Below, piece by piece: positions 42,449-51,210 of a stretch of 64,000 nt of DNA. Source of the DNA: Candidatus Roizmanbacteria bacterium (GTDB taxonomy: Bacteria > Patescibacteriota > Microgenomatia > UBA1406 > GWC2-37-13). The number at the start of each line of letters is the position of its first letter. Position 1 is the stretch's first letter. The position numbers and the translations under genes were made by a program. Below the pieces are notes generated by a model. That model had not been told where the DNA came from. It did not search any database and was given only the letters and a program-made list of their open reading frames with translations. The stretch lies in NCBI GenBank assembly GCA_012798265.1, contig JAAZNM010000005.1, positions 92,046-156,045 of the forward strand, read 5' to 3'.

Positions 42449-43510
42449 CTATGTTTGACTACCAAAATCTTTCTGTAACTCATCAAAAAGTTCCTTGGCT
42501 GACATTTGTTGCAATTTGCCCACTAACTCCTTAGGGGATATTTTTCCCAAAAAATCCCTGATTGATTCTGCTATTTGAGGATGTTCCCTCATATTCAGGG
42601 CCGTTTCGAAACTGACCAAACGAAAAAGCAATTCCAAGGTCCCCTCGCTTATTCTTCTTCCGCCAAATTCACGCAATAAAGCTTGATGCAGCACTTCAAA
42701 ACTTTCTCCACAAGTTAACAGGTCAATTAAAGGCATATTTTTTACAAAATCTATTTGTTTTTCTAATTTTTTTGCCTTAACCTGCTCGTCCAAAAAGTTC
42801 TTTATCCTTTCGTATGTGCTATATATATCCCTTCTTCCGGTAGTAGCCATCCATGTCTTAGAATGACCCACTTCTTCCTTTAGCATCTCCGGCAGAAAAC
42901 TAGATATGGTTGCTCGAGCAGAAATACTGTAACTGAAAGGGCTATCCATTTCTTCGGTTTGAATTAATAAAGGATCTTCCAATGATGAAGCATCTTTGTT
43001 ATATAAAGAATCTATTTTTATCTGATCTTCGAGAGTTAGATTAAAGAAGAACATTCCTACTTCGTCGGCTCCGCTAGTCATTCTAATTGCAAATATTTGA
43101 GCTCCATCAGACAGTTGTAATTCGTTCACCACTTTAATATTCTTATCTACCCCATATTTAATAACGGTATTGCCGAAATCATGATTGTACAGATCATTAC
43201 CGACTTTTAAATTGTCTGCATCAGATAGAGCAATAGCCCATCCTGAACCGTTGATTATACTTTCTCCTAATTTTGTCGTTAGATAATTCCTTATCTCATT
43301 ACTTTCTGTATAAAGACCGGTGACTGGATCTGTTTGAGCTTCCCTTACCTCCCCGGGAGAAAAAACGTGAATTCTGTTCTTTCTGTATGAATCCACCCTT
43401 AAAGGATATTCTTCTATTTTTATTCCGCGACTGGCCAATGCCGGTTGCAGTATCTGACCCCAAGGTTGGCAATGGCGATCTTCTGGATTGCCGGTAGTAC
43501 GTTGCTCCAT
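42449..43510 (-). CDS. protein with degenerate GGDEF-like domain
   Basis: 353 residues. DPVTGLYTES (61-70) resembles the D-LTGLYNR start of GGDEF domains, ALSDADNLKVGNDLYNHDFGN (94-114) resembles the DIDxFKxxND...GD helix, and TSGADEVG (145-152) sits where RxGGDEF is expected. So it looks like a GGDEF fold with the active loop changed from GGDEF to GADEV. The C-terminal 190 residues are helical and unrecognised. It may be an inactive or ligand-sensing relative. A TAATAT box lies 8 nt before the ATG. Confidence 0.65.
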   Translation of the reverse strand: MEQRTTGNPEDRHCQPWGQILQPALASRGIKIEEYPLRVDSYRKNRIHVFSPGEVREAQTDPVTGLYTESNEIRNYLTTKLGESIINGSGWAIALSDADNLKVGNDLYNHDFGNTVIKYGVDKNIKVVNELQLSDGAQIFAIRMTSGADEVGMFFFNLTLEDQIKIDSLYNKDASSLEDPLLIQTEEMDSPFSYSISARATISSFLPEMLKEEVGHSKTWMATTGRRDIYSTYERIKNFLDEQVKAKKLEKQIDFVKNMPLIDLLTCGESFEVLHQALLREFGGRRISEGTLELLFRLVSFETALNMREHPQIAESIRDFLGKISPKELVGKLQQMSAKELFDELQKDFGSQT

Positions 43511-43521
43511 ATAATTAAATA

Positions 43522-46002
43522 TTAAAGTTTAACTGTTCTTTTTATAAATTTTATACCTAATAAAATTAACGAGGCGAAAAATACAAATTCAACATACGTT
43601 AATAAAGATACCGTATTTATTTTAAATATTTTAGCTGTCAAATCAATCCTGATTATGAAGTATTGGGCTGCCAACGGAAAAAAGAAAGCGGCAAAAAAAA
43701 GCGGGGACAAAAGATGTCTTAAACTTTTGTGTAGCGAGCGATGACTCAACCAAAGATCGATAAATATAAAAGACTGGATTATGGTAAGGACGGAGAAAGC
43801 TGCCGTTTTGTTTATCCCCGTCCCCAAACGGCTGTAGACGAAATAGCTTGTCAAAACCAAAATCGAGGCCATCAAACCGATTGTAAAAATATACTTTTTT
43901 TCCGCCGGCTGCAACAACTCTTGTTTTTTAGCAGACTGTAGCTCCATAAGGTGAGGGTTTTTGGGAGAAAAGGAAAGAGACAGAGCCGGAAAACCATCAG
44001 TCACCAAATTGATATATAAAAGCTGGATGGGGTAAAAAAGATGCTGGATCCCCAAAACCAAACCCGATGTCAAAGCTATTGCCTCGGTAATATTACAGGT
44101 CAATAAATATTTGATGGCGTTTTTAAGATTTTTGATTATATTACGTCCTTCTTCAACTGCATTAACTATGGAGGCGAAATTGTCGTCGGTAATCACCATA
44201 TCGGCCGTTTCTCGGGCAACATCGGTCCCTACCAAACCCATAGCCACACCAACGTCAGCTTGTTTCAAAGCGACGGCATCATTGACGCCATCTCCGGTGA
44301 CGGCCACAATCTCCCCCAATTCCTGATATAGTTTGACGATCCTATGTTTTTGGAAAGGATTGGTCCTGGCAAAAACCTTGACCTTTGGCAGAATTTGTTT
44401 AAGTTTTTGATCGTCATAAGTATCAAGTTGTACTCCGGTCAATATCTCGTCGCCATGATTGACAATACCGGAAACTACCCCTACCGCCTCAGCGGTTTTT
44501 TCATTATCGCCCGTAATCATAACGATCTTTATTCCGGCAGCATGAGCCCTTTTTACCGCCCCCAACACTTCGGGACGAGGAGCATCGTGTATGGCCGTCA
44601 TACCCAAAAATGTGTCACCGTCGGCGAAAGCCAGTACCCTTAGTCCTTTTTTAGCCCATTTTTCCACCTGAGCGACTATTTTTTCCTTTTCGTCAAACAC
44701 TAAACTTTTTTTTTGCCTTCCTATCAGGATTTTATCGCATATACTCAAAACAGACTCGGGAGCTCCTTTGATAAACTTCTTTTCCGCCTGATTTTTTTTG
44801 ACCGTTACCGTCATCGTTTTGGTTATGCTGTCGAAAGGCTTCTCGTCCACAAGCTTCCATTCTTCCCGAACCATATCGGGCATCAGTCCTATCTCATGGG
44901 CCAAAAAAAGCAATGCCCCCTCGGTCGGGTCTCCAAGGACATCATATTCTTGGCGATCGTGAACATAAACCAAAGAGGCGGTTGAACATAAAATGCCGTT
45001 CAAAACAAGAAGGGAAAAAGAATGGTTTGTCAACGTCGGCGGTTTTTCAACTTGATAAACTTTATCGTCGACATAAATTTCCTTAACCTTCATTTTGTTA
45101 GTGGTCAAAGTACCGGTTTTATCGGTGGCGATTAAGGTAATACTGCCCAAAGCTTCTATTGCCGAAAGTTTTCTGATTATTGACTTTTTTTTAGCCATCT
45201 CACCGACTCCTATAGCCAAAGTAATCGTCATCACCGCCGGCAAGCCTTCGGGAACAACGGCTACGGCAAGCGATATTGCTAAAAGAAAAGACGGAAAATA
45301 CCCGCTTCCCTGAAAAATACTGATGGCAAAAACCACCAAGGAAATAACGATCCCAAGCAGGCCGATGATCTTTGTCAAACTCTCTATTTTTTTTTGGAGC
45401 GGTGTTTTGGTTTCTTCTATGGTCGACAGGCTTTCGGCTATCTGTCCGAATTTGGTCTTCATACCGGTTTTGGTAACCTCGATCCAACCCCTACCTTTGG
45501 AGACAATCGTCCCGGAGTAAATCTCCTCATGATTCTTTTTGGGAACCGGCATCGACTCGCCCGTTAAGGCAGATTCGTTGATCTCCAGGTTAAATGATTC
45601 TGTCACGACGCCGTCCGATGGAATTTTTGTCCCTTCTTCAACATAAATATGATCCCCCGGAACAAGATAAATACTATTTATATCGATCTGGCGATTGTCC
45701 CGCATGACCCTTACCTTTGTTACCGTCATTTTTTTTAAAGCGGCAATCGATTCTTCGGCTTTGAGTTCCTGATAAAGTCCGAAAAGACCGTTCAAAAAAA
45801 CGATAACCAATATCAACAAACCGTCGACCGGTTCGCCGATAACAAACGACAAAAAAGCGGCCCCCAAAAGAAGAAAGGTCAAGAAGTTATTAAATTGTTC
45901 AACTAATTTAAAAAGGAAGTTCTTTTTCTTACCTTCCGTAATATTATTCAAACCATATTCTTTTAGAAGAGCTTCCGCTTTTACCGTCGATAGTCCTTTC
46001 AT
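43522..46002 (-). CDS. cation-transporting P-type ATPase (calcium-type)
   Basis: 826 residues from ATG 46002. The N-terminal cation_ATPase_N helix (KAEALLKEYGLNNI), actuator TGES (LTGESMPVPKKN), phosphorylation DKTGTLT (Asp near 294), nucleotide domain KGAPESVLSICD, hinge GDGVNDAVALKQADVGVAMG and the C-terminal six-helix block are all present. PVTD/NLVTDGFPAL in M6 and AVVPEGLPAV in M4 are of the type II (SERCA/PMR1-like, also Na+) group. It pumps Ca2+ or another cation across the cell membrane with ATP. A longer frame to 46074 adds an unlikely N-terminus. Confidence 0.93.
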   Translation of the reverse strand: MKGLSTVKAEALLKEYGLNNITEGKKKNFLFKLVEQFNNFLTFLLLGAAFLSFVIGEPVDGLLILVIVFLNGLFGLYQELKAEESIAALKKMTVTKVRVMRDNRQIDINSIYLVPGDHIYVEEGTKIPSDGVVTESFNLEINESALTGESMPVPKKNHEEIYSGTIVSKGRGWIEVTKTGMKTKFGQIAESLSTIEETKTPLQKKIESLTKIIGLLGIVISLVVFAISIFQGSGYFPSFLLAISLAVAVVPEGLPAVMTITLAIGVGEMAKKKSIIRKLSAIEALGSITLIATDKTGTLTTNKMKVKEIYVDDKVYQVEKPPTLTNHSFSLLVLNGILCSTASLVYVHDRQEYDVLGDPTEGALLFLAHEIGLMPDMVREEWKLVDEKPFDSITKTMTVTVKKNQAEKKFIKGAPESVLSICDKILIGRQKKSLVFDEKEKIVAQVEKWAKKGLRVLAFADGDTFLGMTAIHDAPRPEVLGAVKRAHAAGIKIVMITGDNEKTAEAVGVVSGIVNHGDEILTGVQLDTYDDQKLKQILPKVKVFARTNPFQKHRIVKLYQELGEIVAVTGDGVNDAVALKQADVGVAMGLVGTDVARETADMVITDDNFASIVNAVEEGRNIIKNLKNAIKYLLTCNITEAIALTSGLVLGIQHLFYPIQLLYINLVTDGFPALSLSFSPKNPHLMELQSAKKQELLQPAEKKYIFTIGLMASILVLTSYFVYSRLGTGINKTAAFSVLTIIQSFIFIDLWLSHRSLHKSLRHLLSPLFFAAFFFPLAAQYFIIRIDLTAKIFKINTVSLLTYVEFVFFASLILLGIKFIKRTVKL

Positions 46003-46109
46003 AAATATTATTTTGTTGGCTCTTTTTACAGATACCCTTAATAACATTGTAACGATTATGTTCGTTTTTTTCAAAAAGATTTTAAAAAAGAAAAGTATAA
46101 TAATAAAAA

Positions 46110-46691
46110 ATGAGAAGACTTATACTCATATGCCTATTTGCCATAGCCTGCTTACCGATTGTGTCGACACGGATCAAGGCGGTAGACAATGTCTGCGAAC
46201 AGAACGGCGGCCTTTGCCGAGATTTTCTCGACGGCAAATACAAGACCCCCGATGAACAATGCAAGGCAAGGATCGGTTACAACTATCGCTATGATGCTTC
46301 AAAACCTTGTGTATACTGCAGTACCTGTCCCCACCGAATATGCTGTATGCTTGATCCAAACGCTCCGACATTAACGATGACACCTACCTCAACGCCTATA
46401 CCGACCTCAACCCCGATACCGACTCCAACCACAAGCCCAACGCCGACTCCGACCCCCACCCTGATTCCAACCGCCGCTTTATCCCCATATCCATCCCCAT
46501 TAAAACCGTCTGTCACGCCTGAGGACAATGAACCAGCCGATGATAGTAATATGCTCATATTCGAATACCAAATGGAGTACGACTGCAACGGCAAAGACAA
46601 AAAAAACTGCATAAGCGGAATCAGAAACAGCACTAACTGTAATAGATGTTTGTATGTCAATAACACTATCTACTGTTGGCAATGTCAATAG
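46110..46691 (+). CDS. secreted Cys-rich protein with Thr/Pro linker
   Basis: 193 residues. A signal peptide (RRLILICLFAIACLPIVS) leads into a first Cys-rich domain (CEQNGGLCRDF, CVYCSTCPHRICC; about 9 Cys), then a 40-residue Thr/Pro/Ser linker of TPxPTxT repeats (about 90-130), then a second Cys-rich part (YDCNGKDKKNC, CNRCLYVNN, CWQCQ). Such TP linkers connect outside-cell domains. The paired Cys suggest disulfides or metal binding. Function unknown. TATAAT (46096-46101) ends 8 nt before the ATG. Confidence 0.75.
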   Translation: MRRLILICLFAIACLPIVSTRIKAVDNVCEQNGGLCRDFLDGKYKTPDEQCKARIGYNYRYDASKPCVYCSTCPHRICCMLDPNAPTLTMTPTSTPIPTSTPIPTPTTSPTPTPTPTLIPTAALSPYPSPLKPSVTPEDNEPADDSNMLIFEYQMEYDCNGKDKKNCISGIRNSTNCNRCLYVNNTIYCWQCQ

Positions 46692-46693
46692 AT

Positions 46694-47092
46694 ATGATGA
46701 GAAAAAAAGGCAAAAAACTTTATTACGCTAAGGTATTCATCTCCATGGCCATATCTTTACTGATCGTCGGTTATTTTTCACCGATCGCCTTTATCGGTAA
46801 AACTCCCCGCGTCAATCCCGATCTGCCCTTAGAAATCAAAAAACAACTTTCTTACCTTATCCAGAACCCCTCCGAAACTCCGGAAACAACGATCGCTACA
46901 TTTGCCCTCGCCTCCATACCGACGAACTATAGTCCGGAAAAAACCGTTTACGAGCTTATTTCTCCAGGCGTCTATGCCGGAAAAAACCAAGAAACCGGAC
47001 AAAAATACTTAAAAATCGATGTCACCAAGCAGTTTAAAGTCACCGATTACAAAAACGGTTTTATTTTATATGAGGTTGAGAATCCTCTTTGA
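46694..47092 (+). CDS. hypothetical membrane-anchored protein
   Basis: About 132 residues from ATG 46694, just after (and slightly overlapping) the stop of the Cys-rich gene; earlier starts at 46676 (TTG) and 46682 exist. A transmembrane helix (KVFISMAISLLIVGYFSPIAFI) is followed by an outside domain of about 100 residues with no recognised motif. Likely co-expressed with the preceding secreted protein. It overlaps the convergent HEPN-like gene by 32 bases. Confidence 0.6.
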   Translation: MMRKKGKKLYYAKVFISMAISLLIVGYFSPIAFIGKTPRVNPDLPLEIKKQLSYLIQNPSETPETTIATFALASIPTNYSPEKTVYELISPGVYAGKNQETGQKYLKIDVTKQFKVTDYKNGFILYEVENPL

Positions 47093-47576
47093 TTGCAACA
47101 AGTTTTTCGTAAGTTTCTTCCATGGTCTTTATCAATCCGTTTACTATCGACTGGGCGTCGTCAAAACCGACGGCCTTAAGGTTATGGGGAAAATAATGGA
47201 ATATCTGATTGCGTCCCATCTTCCATGTCTCCCATATTTTATCGGCCAAATCCCTCCCGCCTTTTTCCGATACTTTCTTGTAGAGAGACCGGTCTCCTAA
47301 TCTGTCGACCAGATTGGGAGACATAAGTTTACCCAAACGGAGATGATCCGATATATAGTCAAGACGGGAAATCAACTTTGTGTCCAAAAATATTTTTTTC
47401 AAAAAACCTTCGTAAGCTTTGGCAAAAGGAAATATCAAAAAAGAATAGTCCTTAAAGTGATAGACTTGATCCTTGATTATGTCATTCATCAGATACTGGC
47501 CCTCAAGAATCAGGTCTTTTTGGTTCTGTGACAGATATTGCCAAAACCGGCCGTAATTATCTTGACTCTTGTCCAT
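47061..47576 (-). CDS. HEPN-like protein, candidate ribonuclease
   Basis: 171 residues from ATG 47576; a TATACT (47583-47588) ends 6 nt upstream, and any longer frame would run through the divergent kinase gene. The protein is all-helical. FAKAYEGFLKKIF (51-63) is followed by WKMGRNQIFHYFPH (118-131), where R122-N-x3-H127 fits the Rx4-6H motif of HEPN RNases. It somewhat resembles the RnlA-type toxin. No nucleotidyltransferase antitoxin is adjacent; the neighbour is a kinase. Assignment rests on the motif and helical content. Confidence 0.55.
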   Translation of the reverse strand: MDKSQDNYGRFWQYLSQNQKDLILEGQYLMNDIIKDQVYHFKDYSFLIFPFAKAYEGFLKKIFLDTKLISRLDYISDHLRLGKLMSPNLVDRLGDRSLYKKVSEKGGRDLADKIWETWKMGRNQIFHYFPHNLKAVGFDDAQSIVNGLIKTMEETYEKLVAIKEDSQPHIK

Positions 47577-47590
47577 ATTTATAGTATACA
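47562..47590 (+). promoter_or_regulatory. divergent promoter pair of the HEPN-like and kinase genes
   Basis: Plus strand TTGACT (47562-47567), 17 nt, TATACA (47585-47590). The minus-strand -10 TATACT (47583-47588) overlaps the same bases, so the two promoters share one TATA block. Confidence 0.6.
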
Positions 47591-47606
47591 GGAGGAAGAC
47601 AAAAAT

Positions 47607-48272
47607 ATGAAAAAACTGTTCCAACTCGTAAACAAGAATTTTTTCGGTCTCAGACCGGAAAAACTGTTGGCTAAAAAACATCGGCCGGTAATTACCATTT
47701 CCAGGGAAAAAGGCTCGGGGGGAAGACTGATTGCCTACCTTGTCGTAAAAAAACTGGGTAAGCCATGGAAGGTATTCCATAAGGAAATTATTGACGAGAT
47801 CGCCAAACAAGCCCATCTGGAAAAAGATCTTATCAGAGAGGTCGATGAGAAAAAGATTCCCGTTGTCGAAGAAATTATTGATGACGTCTTTGGAAAAAGA
47901 TATATCAGTCTGAATAAATATTATAAACATCTGGTCAAGATACTTTCGACCATCGGCCAACGCGGCCACGCCATCGTCATCGGCCGGGGAGCCAATTTCT
48001 TATATCCCAATGCCCTAAAAATCAGGATCATCTGCGACATGGAAGAACGGATCGCCTGGATAATGAAAGATTACAAAATAAAAAGAGCTGAAGCCATTGA
48101 GATCATTGAAGAGTCAGATGAAACCAGAAGCGATTTTGTCAAAGCCCTTTTCCATCATGACCAAAAAAAAGCCCATCATTATGACCTGGTGATCAGAACC
48201 AGTAAAAAACTAACCCTAGAGGATGCGGCCGATATCATCGTCAAAACTGCCAAAAGAAGATTCAATTTATAA
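47607..48272 (+). CDS. cytidylate kinase-like family protein
   Basis: 221 residues from ATG 47607, which has AGGAGG (47590-47595) in front; a frame from 47538 would overlap the HEPN-like gene and is not favoured. VITISREKGSGGRLIA is the P-loop of the cytidylate-kinase-2 family, GHAIVIGRGANFL the core strand, and IRIICDMEERIAWIM the LID/base region. Family members are thought to phosphorylate nucleoside monophosphates or other small molecules; the substrate is not certain. It converges with rplA (6-base overlap). Confidence 0.8.
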   Translation: MKKLFQLVNKNFFGLRPEKLLAKKHRPVITISREKGSGGRLIAYLVVKKLGKPWKVFHKEIIDEIAKQAHLEKDLIREVDEKKIPVVEEIIDDVFGKRYISLNKYYKHLVKILSTIGQRGHAIVIGRGANFLYPNALKIRIICDMEERIAWIMKDYKIKRAEAIEIIEESDETRSDFVKALFHHDQKKAHHYDLVIRTSKKLTLEDAADIIVKTAKRRFNL

Positions 48273-49055
48273 GCTATCGATATTCAGCTTTATTGAAGGA
48301 CTCATCGTCAGTTTTATAAAAACCGTCTTCATATGGGCTTTGCCTATTGACTTAAAAAAAGCTTTGCAGTTCTCTATCAATACCTGATCGGAAAAAGACG
48401 CCTTTCCTACCAACTGGTGGACCAGGGGAAATTTAGCTTCGGTTTTCCACCGCAAGCTACCTGCCTCAAATTTTTTAACCAGTTCCTCCGGCTTCGGCGA
48501 GATAGTGCCGGCCTTCGGATTAGGCATCAATCCTTTTGGCCCTAATACTTTGGCATATTTGGCCAGTTTGGGCATAAAGGAAGGATGGGTAACCAGAATG
48601 TCAAAATCAAGTTTACCGGCTTCTATACCTTCAAGGAGCTTGTCATCGACTATCCTTACCCTTAAAGTCTTTCCGATGGAATGAGGCATAACCAATTCGC
48701 CCTTTAATCCCGCCGAGTCGGTGTTGATATGCAGTTCGACCGATTCGTCAAACTTGGCGGTTTTCAGTTGTTTGACCAAGGCAATCGCTTCTTCAAGGGA
48801 ATATCTTTTCGTTTTATCGATCATTTTTTTTATTTTTTGATAGTTTTTGCCGCGGTTTTTAACTGGAACCGTCTTTTGTTTTTTTTCTTCATTGTTTTTT
48901 TCTTTTGACTTTACGGAGCTTGTTTCTTTTTCTTCCACGACAGTTTCTTCTTTTTTACGGCTTTTTTTCTTTTCTTCTGATTTGGCCTTTTGTTCTTTTT
49001 TTTGTTTTTCTTCCACGTCCTCCAAACCCAAAACTCTTGTTCTTATTTTTCCCAT
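48267..49055 (-). CDS. rplA: 50S ribosomal protein L1 (uL1) with long charged N-terminal extension
   Basis: 262 residues, of which about 85-262 is a uL1 core (KRYSLEEAIALVKQLKTAKF, KVLGPKGLMPNPKAGTIS, HMKTVFIKLTMSPSIKLN). The second domain of uL1 is reduced. Residues about 14-75 are an almost continuous run of Lys and Glu, not present in ordinary uL1. The gene ends the secE-nusG-rplK-rplA block. It binds 23S rRNA at the L1 stalk. Confidence 0.93.
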   Translation of the reverse strand: MGKIRTRVLGLEDVEEKQKKEQKAKSEEKKKSRKKEETVVEEKETSSVKSKEKNNEEKKQKTVPVKNRGKNYQKIKKMIDKTKRYSLEEAIALVKQLKTAKFDESVELHINTDSAGLKGELVMPHSIGKTLRVRIVDDKLLEGIEAGKLDFDILVTHPSFMPKLAKYAKVLGPKGLMPNPKAGTISPKPEELVKKFEAGSLRWKTEAKFPLVHQLVGKASFSDQVLIENCKAFFKSIGKAHMKTVFIKLTMSPSIKLNIDSL

Positions 49056-49116
49056 ATCTACAATTTGAATTGTTAATTATTAATTTTAAAAAACGACAAT
49101 ATTTGTCATCAAGCTT

Positions 49117-49539
49117 TTAAACCGCATCTATACCCATTGACCTGGCCGTTCCAGCTACTACTTTGACAGCCGCTTCCAGATTATCGGTATTTAAGTCCGG
49201 CATCTTCTCTTTGGCTATCTCTTCAAGCTGAGCCTTGGTGATTTTGCCGACTTTTTCTGTATTCGGTTTTCCCGATCCCTTGGCCAGATTAAGTTTTTTC
49301 TTTATCATGGCCGATACTGGCGGCAACTTGGTGATAAACGTAAAACTTCTGTCTTCGTAAACGGTAATAACGGCCGGAATGATCTGGCCTTTAAGCTTGG
49401 CTGTCCGAGCGTTATATTCTTTGATAAACTCCATTATAGGAACTCCATGTTGACCTAAAGCCGGCCCAACCGGAGGGGCCGGAGTCGCTTCACCGGCCGG
49501 AAGATTAAGTTTTATCAGTGTTTTGACTTTTTTTGCCAT
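49117..49539 (-). CDS. rplK: 50S ribosomal protein L11 (uL11)
   Basis: 140 residues, standard. [22 protein letters not shown] (linker between the domains) and [11 protein letters not shown] (rRNA-binding C-terminus) are highly conserved. It forms the GTPase-associated centre with 23S rRNA. It lies between nusG and rplA. Confidence 0.97.
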   Translation of the reverse strand: MAKKVKTLIKLNLPAGEATPAPPVGPALGQHGVPIMEFIKEYNARTAKLKGQIIPAVITVYEDRSFTFITKLPPVSAMIKKKLNLAKGSGKPNTEKVGKITKAQLEEIAKEKMPDLNTDNLEAAVKVVAGTARSMGIDAV

Positions 49540-49543
49540 ATTT

Positions 49544-50128
49544 TTATAATTTAGCTACTTGTAAAAAATCAAGCTCTACCGGCGTTTCCCTGTCAAAAAT
49601 CGACACCAAGACCTTGACTTTACCCTTTTCTTCATCAATCGTCTCAATAGTCCCTAGGAAATCGGCAAAAGGACCTTCGGTTATCTTGACGGCTTCGCCG
49701 ACGGAAAATTTGGTTTTGAATTTAGGTTGTTCTTGCTGGACGAACTTCATAATAGCATCCACTTCTTTATCGGAGATCGGTGTCGGTTTAAGTCCGGCGC
49801 CGACAAAACCGGTGACGCCTTCAGTCGTTTTGACGACCAACCATGAATCGTCATCCAGAACCATTTTTACCAAAACATAACCCGGGAATACTTTTTCGAT
49901 TGCCTTTGATTTTTTTCCTTTTTTGACGACCACTATCTCGCGCAAAGGAATGACTACGTCAAAAATTTTATCTTCAACGCTCAAGCTTTTTATCCTTTGT
50001 TCAAGAGCCTGTTTGACTTTGTTTTCGTAGCCGCTCTGGACATGCACCACATACCATCTAGCATTCACAGATGGAGTGGGTTTTGCGACAGGAGCGCTTT
50101 GCGAAGCATCAGTTTGAACTTGATCCAT
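49544..50128 (-). CDS. nusG: transcription termination/antitermination protein NusG
   Basis: 194 residues. After an unstructured N-terminal tail of about 20 residues, [20 protein letters not shown] starts the NGN domain, [14 protein letters not shown] and [11 protein letters not shown] continue it, and [29 protein letters not shown] is the C-terminal KOW domain. It binds RNA polymerase and the ribosome. Starts 4 nt before rplK's upstream spacer; the gap of 193 nt to secE contains a repeat element. Confidence 0.96.
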   Translation of the reverse strand: MDQVQTDASQSAPVAKPTPSVNARWYVVHVQSGYENKVKQALEQRIKSLSVEDKIFDVVIPLREIVVVKKGKKSKAIEKVFPGYVLVKMVLDDDSWLVVKTTEGVTGFVGAGLKPTPISDKEVDAIMKFVQQEQPKFKTKFSVGEAVKITEGPFADFLGTIETIDEEKGKVKVLVSIFDRETPVELDFLQVAKL

Positions 50129-50135
50129 ATTATAT

Positions 50136-50321
50136 TAAAGCACAAATTACAAATAACAAATCACAAAAAAATTCAAAAGGCAAAAAGTACAACTTAAAAG
50201 TCAAAACTAAGTTAAATTTGGTAATAAACTTTTTAATTTTGAATTGTATTTTTGAATTTTGAGTTTTAACTTTTGAATTTCAATTGTGAATTTGATGTTT
50301 GTGATTTGAATTTCTTATTTA
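50136..50321. repeat. A/T-rich inverted-repeat element between secE and nusG
   Basis: The left arm has CAAA-type words (CACAAATTACAAATAACAAA, TCACAAAAAAATTCAAAAG, CAACTTAAAAGTCAAAAC), the right arm TTTG-type words (TTTTGAATTGTATTTTTGAA, TTTTGAGTTTTAACTTTTG, GTTTGTGATTTGAATTTC). The two arms are imperfect inverted copies of about 85 nt. Confidence 0.75.
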
Positions 50322-50522
50322 TTATCTTAATTTAGTTATCGTCTCTAGCCCTTTAGTCAACAGAACATCTATTATACCGATGTAAACAGCAATAATCAAG
50401 GAGATCCCCACAACAATCGTGGTCAATCTTATCGTTTCTTTTTTGGTCGGCCAAGTAACTTTTTTTAACTCTTCGATTATGCCGTTTGCGAAGTTGGGAG
50501 AGACCAGTTTGTTTTTATCCAT
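50322..50522 (-). CDS. secE: preprotein translocase subunit SecE
   Basis: 66 residues from ATG 50522, the family length. NGIIEELKKVTWPTKKETIRL is the conserved amphipathic helix and signature, followed by a single transmembrane helix (TTIVVGISLIIAVYIGIIDVLL). Longer frames reach into the divergent gene and lack a basis. SecE stabilises SecY in the translocon. It leads the secE-nusG-rplK-rplA order. Confidence 0.94.
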   Translation of the reverse strand: MDKNKLVSPNFANGIIEELKKVTWPTKKETIRLTTIVVGISLIIAVYIGIIDVLLTKGLETITKLR

Positions 50523-50530
50523 GTTTACGT

Positions 50531-50560
50531 ATTTTAACATATATACTATTATTATGTCCA
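50531..50560 (-). promoter_or_regulatory. promoter of the secE-nusG-rplK-rplA block, overlapping a divergent start
   Basis: Minus strand TGGACA (50555-50560), 18 nt, TAAAAT (50531-50536), then 8 nt to the secE ATG. The -35 lies in the first codons of the divergent gene at 50554, whose own -10 TATACT (50542-50547) lies in the same 31-bp gap. Confidence 0.65.
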
Positions 50561-51195
50561 AGGAAATCATCCATTCATTGATCTTGATTGCGGTCATCGC
50601 CCTATCGTTCATCTTTCCCAAAACTAACCTAATAGATTACGAGTACGAGATCTTTGCCGGCCTGTTTGTCCTGTTGTTTTTAAGTAAAAAAATACTAGCG
50701 TATACCAGTTCCGCAAAATCACGGTTGCTTGAGTCGGTCGTTTTTACTCTGACTACCCTCCTTATCATAAATACGACCGGCGGTACGGCTTCTCCGTACT
50801 TTTTCCTCCTGTTTTTTTTGTTGTTTTCCCTTAGTCTACTTCTTGAACCGGTTATCTCGGTCACCATGACCTTAACGCTGATTATTTTTTTCCTGACGAC
50901 ACTTCCCGACAATCAAGATTTTAAGACCTTGATACCGATCTTCTCCCTTGCCTTTTTGACCCCCTTTGCCCTATTTATGGGAAAAGAGTATTTGGAAAAT
51001 CAAAAATCAAAAATAAAAAGTCAAAAGTCAAAGGAAGATACCTTTCTTTTCCTCTCTCTTGTCCTGAAAAACCATCTGAATAACATAAAAACAAACCTTG
51101 ATAACTTCATGGGAGACCACGAGTTGCATCAGATAAAAAAAAGCGCAAAAAGAATGTCCCAGCTTATTGAGGAGTTTGAAAAAGAACAGACTTAG
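50554..51195 (+). CDS. polytopic membrane protein with coiled-coil tail
   Basis: 213 residues from ATG 50554 (TATACT at 50542-50547 ends 6 nt before). Five or so hydrophobic segments fill residues 5-150 (LILIAVIALSFIF, IFAGLFVLLFL, VFTLTTLLIINTT, YFFLLFFLLFSLSLLL, LTLIIFFLTTL), then a cytoplasmic part with helices LVLKNHLNNIKTNLDNFM and IKKSAKRMSQLIEEFEKEQ. The tail resembles a sensor-kinase dimerisation helix but no kinase domain follows. The linker ENQKSKIKSQKSK is encoded by an A/T-rich repeat. Function unknown. Confidence 0.7.
   Translation: MSKEIIHSLILIAVIALSFIFPKTNLIDYEYEIFAGLFVLLFLSKKILAYTSSAKSRLLESVVFTLTTLLIINTTGGTASPYFFLLFFLLFSLSLLLEPVISVTMTLTLIIFFLTTLPDNQDFKTLIPIFSLAFLTPFALFMGKEYLENQKSKIKSQKSKEDTFLFLSLVLKNHLNNIKTNLDNFMGDHELHQIKKSAKRMSQLIEEFEKEQT
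51003..51040. repeat. A/T-rich repeat words inside the membrane-protein gene
   Basis: AAAAATCAAAAATAAAAAGT and TCAAAAGTCAAAGG encode KSKIKSQKSK in frame. Confidence 0.55.
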
Positions 51196-51210
51196 CAAAT
51201 AAAAATCACA

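Noticed and set aside
47577..47969. N-terminal extension of the HEPN-like gene to 47969
   Set aside because: It is antisense to the cytidylate-kinase-like gene and has no family similarity; the ATG at 47576 has a -10 box 6 nt upstream.
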